DNA of 40,074 nt from the NCBI GenBank assembly GCA_020627785.1, contig JAHDGF010000046.1, forward strand, positions 1 to 40,074, read 5' to 3'. The notes beneath the pieces were generated by a model. It did not search any database. It was not told the origin of the DNA and saw only the letters and a list, made by a program, of their open reading frames with translations. This document shows positions 33,860 to 40,074 of this stretch, in pieces; position 1 is the stretch's first letter; every line of letters starts with the position of its first letter. Both the position numbers and the translations under genes were made by a program. The stretch comes from Saprospiraceae bacterium (GTDB taxonomy: Bacteria; Bacteroidota; Bacteroidia; Chitinophagales; Saprospiraceae).

Positions 33860-34963
33860 ATGGGTTTGCGCCTAATTATAAGCGGAGGAGGTACCGGTGG
33901 ACATGTCTATCCTGCCATTGCAGTGGCCCAACATTTGCGAGAGCATCATCCAGATACAGAAATACTGTTTGTAGGTGCTGAAGGAAAAATCGAAATGGAT
34001 AAGGTACCCAAGGCAGGCTTTAAAATTGAAGCACTCAATATTAGAGGTTTTGCGCGGAAGCTCAGCTTTGAAAACTTTAAAAATATATTTCGACTCTTCC
34101 GTTCCATTCGTAAGGCCAATAAAATTGTGCGAGGATTTAAGCCCAATATGGCTGTTGGATTTGGTGGTTATGCATCAGGACCTACACTTTATGTTTGCCA
34201 GCGACAAGGTGTACCCACCATCTTGCAAGAGCAAAATTCCTATCCGGGAATCACCAATAAATTCTTAGCCAAACGTGCGAAAAAAATATGCGTTGCTTAC
34301 TTTGGTTTAGATCGATTTTTTGGCAAAGAAAAAATTGTTCTTAGCGGTAATCCGGTACGTCAAGATATTTGGCAGAACAAAAATAAACGCAAAGAAGCCT
34401 ATGCACATTTTGGGCTTGACCCAAATAAAAAAACAATACTCCTAATCGGAGGAAGTTTAGGTGCACGTACGCTTAATCAGACCATCAGAGATGGCTTTGA
34501 AATCTTCAATGATGAACCCAATGTGCAATTACTTTGGCAAATGGGAAAATTGTATGAAACGGATTATGCGGATTGCGAGGCCGCTCAACACGATCGTATT
34601 TTTCCAACGACCTTCATTGATCGAATGGATTTAGCTTATCTCGCTGCAGATGTCATCATCTCCAGAGCGGGAGCTTTATCAATTTCAGAATTAGCACTTG
34701 TGCAGAAGCCTTGCATCTTAGTTCCCTCTCCAAATGTAGCAGAGGATCATCAGACAAAAAATGCGAGAGCCTTGGTTGTGAAAAACGCAGCCATTCTCGT
34801 GCCAGACCATAAATCAAAAGAAGAACTTTTACCCACCTGCATTGCCTTGCTTAAGAATAAAAAAGAGCAAGAGCAAATGTCGCAAAATTTAAAGGAGTTT
34901 GGAATGCCCAATGCAACGAGTTTAATTGTCGATGAAATATTAAAACATTGGCATGGAGCTTAA
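33860..34963 (+). CDS. murG: UDP-GlcNAc:lipid I N-acetylglucosaminyltransferase
   Basis: 367 residues, GT28 family. It converts lipid I to lipid II on the cytosolic face of the inner membrane. Motifs are ISGGGTGGHVYPAIAVA (7-23) for lipid I phosphate binding, ILQEQNSYPGITNKFLA, the second glycine loop LLIGGSLGARTLNQ, and the nucleotide-sugar site ISRAGALSISELAL with VPSPNVAEDHQTKNA. One base separates it from ftsW and its end overlaps murC by 11 bp. Confidence 0.97.
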   Translation: MGLRLIISGGGTGGHVYPAIAVAQHLREHHPDTEILFVGAEGKIEMDKVPKAGFKIEALNIRGFARKLSFENFKNIFRLFRSIRKANKIVRGFKPNMAVGFGGYASGPTLYVCQRQGVPTILQEQNSYPGITNKFLAKRAKKICVAYFGLDRFFGKEKIVLSGNPVRQDIWQNKNKRKEAYAHFGLDPNKKTILLIGGSLGARTLNQTIRDGFEIFNDEPNVQLLWQMGKLYETDYADCEAAQHDRIFPTTFIDRMDLAYLAADVIISRAGALSISELALVQKPCILVPSPNVAEDHQTKNARALVVKNAAILVPDHKSKEELLPTCIALLKNKKEQEQMSQNLKEFGMPNATSLIVDEILKHWHGA

Positions 34964-36329
34964 AAAACTGGTAGAGTACAAGCATGTTTATTTTATCGGA
35001 ATAGGCGGAATAGGAATGTCCGCCTTGGCGCGTTTTTTTTATTCCATTGGGAAGGCAGTAAGTGGTTATGATTTAAGACAAACAGCTTTGACCGATGAGT
35101 TGACAGCCGAGGGAATGAAGATTCACTATGAAGAAGATGTCCAGTTAATTCCGTTTGATGTTGATCTTGTCATTTATACTCCAGCCATTCCTTCAGATCA
35201 TTTGGAATTGAATCATTTATTAGACTCTGATCTGCCTGTAATCAAGCGTTCAGAGGCTCTTGGTTTATTGTCAAAAAGTATGAAGTGCATTGCCGTAGCT
35301 GGGACGCATGGAAAGACCAGTACTTCTTCAATTGTTGCTCATCTGATGACTGATGCAGGACTTTCGCCAACGGCCTTCATTGGAGGCATCATGCGGAATT
35401 ACGATACAAATTACCTGCAGGGTGACAGCGATTGGTTCATTGCTGAAGCAGATGAGTACGATCGATCCTTCCTTCAATTGACGCCAACCATAGCCATTGT
35501 ACAGAGCTTGGATGCGGATCATTTGGACATCTATGGCAGTCATGAAGAAATGTTGCGGACCTATGAGCAATTCACCCTTCAGATTGTCGATGGGGGCATA
35601 CTAATAATGCAATCAGGTCTATCCAGTTACTTTTCTGAGGATTGGAGTAAGACCTTGTCGAATAAAAACATTCAACTTTTTGAGATAGGTCCAGAAGAGC
35701 AGGTAAGATATGATCAGGTGAGTGTCTGGAGTCATCGATACCATTTTGATTTTGTCTTCAATGAGTTATTAATTGATGAACTGGTGTGTCGAATGCCAGG
35801 ATTGCATAATGTAAAGAACGCCACCGCTGCTATCCTTGCTTGCTTAAAAGCTGGAGTTTCAGCAGATCAAATAAAGCATGGAATGGACGCCTTCGGGGGC
35901 ATTAAACGGCGTTTTGAGTGGGTTTTTGAGACGGAAAACTTTACTTTAATAGACGATTATGCCCATCATCCCACGGAATTAAAGGCTGCCATAGATACGG
36001 CTCGAAAATTATACCCAGAAGCACAGATTTCTGCCATTTTCCAGCCTCACTTGTATTCTCGAACTCAAGACTTTTTTGAGGATTTTGCCCTAGAATTGGA
36101 CAAATTAGACCAAATTTTCCTACTTCCAATTTACCCCGCCAGAGAGCAGCCAATACCTGGTGTTTCAAGTCAAATGATATTTGATATTATGAAAAATAAT
36201 AATAGGTATTTGGTTGGTTTTCAAGATTTAATTGGTAATTTGCAGGCAAATAAGCCCGAAATCCTCCTAACCCTAGGAGCTTCGGATTTAAATAAGTTCC
36301 ACAAACAAATAATCGGGGTTTTAACCTAA
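34953..36329 (+). CDS. murC: UDP-MurNAc:L-alanine ligase
   Basis: 458 residues. It catalyses the first peptide addition, L-alanine to UDP-MurNAc, using ATP. The N-terminal Rossmann motif is YFIGIGGIGMSALA (13-26), the ATP loop VAGTHGKTSTSS (115-126), then EADEYDRSFLQL, DADHLDIYGS, GIKRRFEW, DDYAHHPTEL and FQPHLYSRTQDF, all typical of MurC. It overlaps murG by 11 bp; ftsQ starts 7 bp beyond its stop. Confidence 0.97.
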   Translation: MELKKLVEYKHVYFIGIGGIGMSALARFFYSIGKAVSGYDLRQTALTDELTAEGMKIHYEEDVQLIPFDVDLVIYTPAIPSDHLELNHLLDSDLPVIKRSEALGLLSKSMKCIAVAGTHGKTSTSSIVAHLMTDAGLSPTAFIGGIMRNYDTNYLQGDSDWFIAEADEYDRSFLQLTPTIAIVQSLDADHLDIYGSHEEMLRTYEQFTLQIVDGGILIMQSGLSSYFSEDWSKTLSNKNIQLFEIGPEEQVRYDQVSVWSHRYHFDFVFNELLIDELVCRMPGLHNVKNATAAILACLKAGVSADQIKHGMDAFGGIKRRFEWVFETENFTLIDDYAHHPTELKAAIDTARKLYPEAQISAIFQPHLYSRTQDFFEDFALELDKLDQIFLLPIYPAREQPIPGVSSQMIFDIMKNNNRYLVGFQDLIGNLQANKPEILLTLGASDLNKFHKQIIGVLT

Positions 36330-36336
36330 AAGTCAG

Positions 36337-37125
36337 TTGGCAGGAAAAAAAAGTAAAAAGCGCATTTTCATTGGCCTCAAGCATGTTGTCATGTTTGTTG
36401 CCCTGATGCTCGTTGCCTCCACCATTTTCCTCGGAATTCAACAAAAAGAAAGTCGTTTGGTCTCAGACATCAACATTGAGATACAAAGCTTGGAAGATTC
36501 TAAGCCTTTAATCAATGCCGAAGATGTTTATGAAATCATTCAGAAGTATACAGGTTTTGATATCGACAGAGCAGCATTGAAAAATTATGCTCCCGATGAG
36601 ATTGAGGCCTTGCTTAACAAAGACAAGCGAATTAAAGTAGCCAATGTCTATTTCGGAAAAGATAATCAGATGTATATCGAAATTGAACAAAGAGACCCGA
36701 TGGTAAGAGTTGATGTGACCGATGGTTCTGATTTCTACCTCGACTCTGAAGGCGCAGCCATTCCAGTTTATGGAAGTAATATTTTACGCTTACCAGTGGT
36801 TACTGGAAATCTAGATGCGTACATAGAAGATTACCTAGAGCAACCACAACATAACTTGAATGAAGTATATCAGGTTGCTTTGAAAATATCTAATGACGAG
36901 ATTCTTAGACCACTCATAGAGCAGATACACATCGATGAGAAATCAGAGATTGTGTTGGTGCCAAAACTGGGAAGAAACAGAATCTTAGTAGGCACTAGCC
37001 TCGGATTAGATATCAAATTAGATAAACTCAAGCTTTATTATAAAGAGGGAGTCAAGAGATTAGGCCTTGATAGATTTGAAGAAATTAATCTTCGATACGA
37101 TGGGCAAATTGTTGGAATTGAATAA
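36337..37125 (+). CDS. ftsQ: Cell division protein FtsQ
   Basis: 262 residues from a TTG codon; the N-terminal KKSKKR basic patch, one membrane segment (about 15-32) and the periplasmic part follow in the usual way. Residues about 42-115 form a POTRA-type domain (INIEIQSLEDSKPLINAEDV, then NVYFGKDNQMYIEIEQRDPM), followed by the FtsQ/DivIB beta domain with YLDSEGAAIPVY and LPVVTGNL. It recruits FtsL/FtsB and late divisome proteins. It sits between murC and ftsA, as is usual. No ATG is available near the N-terminus. Confidence 0.92.
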   Translation: MAGKKSKKRIFIGLKHVVMFVALMLVASTIFLGIQQKESRLVSDINIEIQSLEDSKPLINAEDVYEIIQKYTGFDIDRAALKNYAPDEIEALLNKDKRIKVANVYFGKDNQMYIEIEQRDPMVRVDVTDGSDFYLDSEGAAIPVYGSNILRLPVVTGNLDAYIEDYLEQPQHNLNEVYQVALKISNDEILRPLIEQIHIDEKSEIVLVPKLGRNRILVGTSLGLDIKLDKLKLYYKEGVKRLGLDRFEEINLRYDGQIVGIE

Positions 37126-37146
37126 TCATAAAACGCAAGAAAAATT

Positions 37147-38496
37147 ATGATGGATTTTGATCAGCTAAAAACTTCAGAACTAGCCATTGTTTTAGACATT
37201 GGGACAACCAAGGTATGTGCTATTGCTGGTAGAAAAAATGAATTCGATAAGATCGAAATTCTTGGAGTTGGGACTGTGAAATCGGAAGGTGTGTCAAGAG
37301 GCGTTGTCGCCAATATTGACAAAACCGTGAAAGCAATCAAAGATGCTGTTGAAATTGCCGAGCGTAATTCTCAGACTAAATTCAAGGAAGTACACGTCGG
37401 TATTGCCGGTCAACATATCAAGAGTCATCATCACCATGGTTTGCTTATGAGAGATGATGCTAATTCAGAAATCAGCATGGCTGATGTAGAAAAGTTGATC
37501 AAGGATATGTATAAAATTGTGCTTCCTCCTGGAGATAAGATTTTGCATGTAATACCTCAGGAATTTACCGTTGATGATGAGAAAGACATCGTTGACCCAG
37601 TAGGGATGGCAGGTGTCAGGTTGGAAGCTAATTTCCACATCATTACTGGTCAGATTACGGCATCTAAGAACATCATGAGATGTGTAGAGAAGATTGGTTT
37701 AGAAGTAGCAGACATGACCTTAGAGCCTATCGCTTCCGCAAAAGCAGTTCTTAGTGAAGAAGAAAAAGAAGCCGGTGTTGCACTGATTGATATAGGTGGT
37801 GGTACCACAGATTTAACCATTTTCCAAGAAGGCATCATCCGTCATACAGCAGTTATCCCATTTGGTGGAAACATCATAACAAAGGATATCTGGGAAGGAT
37901 GCACCGTGATGAAAGATCAGGCGGAAAAACTGAAAGTGAAATTCGGATCTGCACTAGCAGATGAAGTATACGACAACAGAATTATAACCATTCCAGGCTT
38001 CAGAGGAAGAGACCCGAAAGAGATTTCTGAAAAGAACTTAGCCAAAATAATTCAGGCTAGACTAGAAGAAATCTTTGACATCATTCTCTGGGAAATTAAG
38101 AGATCTGGTTATGAAAATAAATTAATTGCCGGCATCGTATTGACAGGTGGTGGATCACTATTGAAAAATATTGAACTATTGGCTGAATATCATACGGGAT
38201 TGATCGCAAGACGTGGATTACCAATTGATCAGCTCGCTCATGGTTATACACAGAACTTGGCAAGTCCGATATACTCAACGGCCATAGGACTCTTAATTTC
38301 TACTCTTGAAAACATGGAGTTAAAGGAGAGAACAGAGGCCAAAGAAGTATACGATATAGAAAATGAAACAGAATTAGTTACAGAAGATGAAGCGCCAGAA
38401 AGTAAAGGTGAATCCATGCATAAAACGAAGTGGATGGAAAAACTCTTTATTTATACCAGAGACTTTTTTGAAAATACCCCAGATTCAGAATTTTAA
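37147..38496 (+). CDS. ftsA: Cell division actin-like protein FtsA
   Basis: 449 residues; two adjacent ATG codons (37147 and 37150) are equally possible starts. Actin-fold motifs are IVLDIGTTKVCAIAGR at the N-terminus, the SHS2 subdomain region (GVSRGVVANIDKTVKAIKDA), ALIDIGGGTTDLTIFQEG for phosphate binding and GIVLTGGGSLLKNIE for nucleotide contact. The C-terminus ends in a linker and a helix with Lys/Trp/Phe residues (TKWMEKLFIYTRDFFE) suitable as the membrane-targeting amphipathic helix. It tethers FtsZ filaments to the membrane; ftsZ follows after 27 bp. Confidence 0.96.
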   Translation: MMDFDQLKTSELAIVLDIGTTKVCAIAGRKNEFDKIEILGVGTVKSEGVSRGVVANIDKTVKAIKDAVEIAERNSQTKFKEVHVGIAGQHIKSHHHHGLLMRDDANSEISMADVEKLIKDMYKIVLPPGDKILHVIPQEFTVDDEKDIVDPVGMAGVRLEANFHIITGQITASKNIMRCVEKIGLEVADMTLEPIASAKAVLSEEEKEAGVALIDIGGGTTDLTIFQEGIIRHTAVIPFGGNIITKDIWEGCTVMKDQAEKLKVKFGSALADEVYDNRIITIPGFRGRDPKEISEKNLAKIIQARLEEIFDIILWEIKRSGYENKLIAGIVLTGGGSLLKNIELLAEYHTGLIARRGLPIDQLAHGYTQNLASPIYSTAIGLLISTLENMELKERTEAKEVYDIENETELVTEDEAPESKGESMHKTKWMEKLFIYTRDFFENTPDSEF

Positions 38497-38523
38497 ATAA
38501 TTCCCTATTAACTATTGAATTCT

Positions 38524-40017
38524 ATGTCTTTCCATAACTCAAATAACGAACTACCCTTGAACTACTTTAATAATCAAACCCCTAAAGTAAAAGACAACAT
38601 TGAGGACTCTATCATCAAGGTACTTGGTGTCGGAGGTGGCGGCAGTAACGCCGTAGCCTACATGTTCGAACAAGGAATTGAAGGGGTGAATTTTGCGGTA
38701 TGTAACACAGATTTACAAGCACTAGGTAATAATCCAGTGCCCACTAAAATACAACTAGGTCCAAGTCTAACAGAAGGAAGAGGAGCTGGATCAATGCCAG
38801 AAGTTGGAAAACAATCATGCATTGAATCCATCGATGATGTAAGAAAATTTCTAGATGATGGGACAAAAATGTTATTCATCACTGCTGGAATGGGTGGAGG
38901 AACAGGAACTGGAGCTGCACCCATCATTGCCAAGGCTGCCAAAGAAATGGGCATTCTAACGGTGGGGATTGTGACAATACCTTTCGGATTCGAAGGGCGA
39001 AGAAGGCATAGATTTGCCATCGAAGGTCTGGAGCAAATGAAGAAAAATGTAGATTCAATCTTGGTAATTTCTAATGACAAGCTGAGAGAAATCTATGGCA
39101 ATCTTAAAATTCAAGAGGCATTCAGCAAGGCGGATGATGTATTAACGACAGCGGCTAAAGGAATTGCTGAAATCATAACCATCCACGGACAGATTAACGT
39201 GGATTTTGAAGATGTAAATACAGTCATGAGAGACAGTGGTGTATCCATCATGGGTACTGGAGTCGCAAGTGGTGAGAATCGGGCAATGCAAGCCATTGAT
39301 CAAGCAATCAATTCTCCATTATTAGAAGATAACGATATAAGAGGAGCACAACACATCCTATTAAACATCTCATCAGGTGTTGAAGAAGTGACCATGGATG
39401 AAATTGGAGCAATTACAGATTACATTCAAGATGAGGCTGGACACGGGACAGATCTTATCTGGGGGAACTGTTTTGATGAAAGATTGGGTGATAAATTGAG
39501 CTTAACAATCATCGCAACAGGTTTTAAAAAGGAAAGCCCTAAGCAAGAAGTAAAGCCAACAATCAAGGTGCCATTAAATGAAACCTTTGATTTAAATCAG
39601 GATAGTTTAACACCTAATATAAATGCTAATTCTAGTAAAGAAAATACTATAGATTTAGAAATTAATAATGTATCTTCGTCTAGTAATGAGGAGGTTACAA
39701 ATAGCTATTTTTCTAAATCTGATGACCCCTTCGTTAAACCCACCGCCGAAAAAGATTCATTAAAGGATGAATCAACCAAGAAAAAGGAAGATGCTCGTAA
39801 GGAGTACCTTCGAAATTTAATCAGTAAGCCACTAGAATCTCCAAAGGTAATTGCAGAAATGGAAAGCGAACCAGCCTATTTGAGAAGGAAAGTAGAGCTA
39901 GACGATATAGGATCATCCAGTAGAAATCCCTTGTCTCGTATGAGTGTTTCTATGGAAGATGACGACCAACCTATAATCGAACGAGGAAACTCGTTTTTGC
40001 ATGATAATGTAGACTAG
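38524..40017 (+). CDS. ftsZ: Cell division tubulin-like GTPase FtsZ
   Basis: 497 residues from the ATG at 38524; a TTG three codons earlier is possible but less likely. It polymerises into the Z ring. The GTPase core (about 30-340) has GVGGGGSNAVA, the tubulin signature GGGTGTGAAP (124-133), and the T7-loop region INVDFEDVNTVM. A long variable Ser/Asn/Lys-rich linker (about 345-460) leads to the C-terminal region with PAYLRRKVELDD and QPIIERGNSFLHDNVD, the FtsA-binding tail of Bacteroidota FtsZ. It is the last complete gene; the remaining 57 bases contain no recognisable feature. Confidence 0.97.
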   Translation: MSFHNSNNELPLNYFNNQTPKVKDNIEDSIIKVLGVGGGGSNAVAYMFEQGIEGVNFAVCNTDLQALGNNPVPTKIQLGPSLTEGRGAGSMPEVGKQSCIESIDDVRKFLDDGTKMLFITAGMGGGTGTGAAPIIAKAAKEMGILTVGIVTIPFGFEGRRRHRFAIEGLEQMKKNVDSILVISNDKLREIYGNLKIQEAFSKADDVLTTAAKGIAEIITIHGQINVDFEDVNTVMRDSGVSIMGTGVASGENRAMQAIDQAINSPLLEDNDIRGAQHILLNISSGVEEVTMDEIGAITDYIQDEAGHGTDLIWGNCFDERLGDKLSLTIIATGFKKESPKQEVKPTIKVPLNETFDLNQDSLTPNINANSSKENTIDLEINNVSSSSNEEVTNSYFSKSDDPFVKPTAEKDSLKDESTKKKEDARKEYLRNLISKPLESPKVIAEMESEPAYLRRKVELDDIGSSSRNPLSRMSVSMEDDDQPIIERGNSFLHDNVD

Positions 40018-40074
40018 TTAATTTGGATTTCGTCTTTTTATTATACGCTTATCTTTTTATGAGATTGGTTTATT

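Overview
The window is a chromosomal segment from a Gram-negative member of the Bacteroidota. Several things support this: a type IX secretion (Por/T9SS) C-terminal sorting domain on a 1092-residue secreted protein; promoter -7 boxes of the Bacteroidota form TAnnTTTG; almost no Shine-Dalgarno sequences; the division/cell-wall (dcw) gene order mraZ-rsmH-ftsL-ftsI-murE-mraY-murD-ftsW-murG-murC-ftsQ-ftsA-ftsZ without murF or ddl; kdsA for Kdo/LPS; and an AT-rich base composition. The 'GCDS' module in the T9SS protein and the overall protein style suggest the Saprospiria, but that is only an inference. I saw no tRNA, rRNA, CRISPR array, insertion sequence or phage gene.

Left part (1-7.2 kb): a minus-strand exported protein of a Bacteroidota family; a plus-strand pair for extracytoplasmic acyl transfer (MBOAT plus SGNH/AlgX-like); a small secreted Arg/Tyr-rich protein ending at a strong terminator; the flavinylation lipoprotein ApbE on the minus strand; then the distal end of a minus-strand operon. 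That operon runs yidC (membrane insertase), gpsA (glycerol-3-phosphate for phospholipids), a coiled-coil protein and a two-TM coiled-coil protein resembling PspA/IM30, and ends in an intrinsic terminator at 5573-5599. It looks like an envelope-biogenesis/maintenance unit.

Middle part (10.1-24.3 kb): mostly single genes in alternating orientation. They are an esterase-like lipoprotein, the large BNR-repeat T9SS cargo protein, a YdjM-like membrane protein, a GNAT acetyltransferase, kdsA (whose true start appears to be a CTG), an AspT/YidE-type transporter with RCK_C domains, a COG2509-type FAD dehydrogenase, an alpha/beta hydrolase, a DUF1573 protein, a fused alpha/beta E1 2-oxoacid dehydrogenase, and a polyprenol-phosphate mannosyltransferase-like GT2 enzyme. 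Convergent neighbours are packed tightly, with 3' overlaps of 8 and 17 bp.

Right part (24.3-40.1 kb): a 405-bp regulatory gap followed by the dcw cluster, all on the plus strand and mostly overlapping or separated by less than 40 bp. Together these genes make the peptidoglycan precursor (MurE, MraY, MurD, MurG, MurC), polymerise and crosslink septal wall (FtsW, FtsI) and build the divisome (FtsL, FtsQ, FtsA, FtsZ). MurE carries the DNPR signature of meso-diaminopimelate-adding enzymes. The gap holds a GTGGGA direct repeat expected for MraZ autoregulation, a perfect TAnnTTTG box and three alternating TGTAAT half-sites. A long hairpin with a T-tract between murE and mraY may act as an internal terminator or attenuator.

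Most of the window is core genome. The observations most worth a second look are the CTG start of kdsA, the murE-mraY hairpin, the yidC-gpsA-coiled-coil-PspA-like operon and the half-site array upstream of mraZ.
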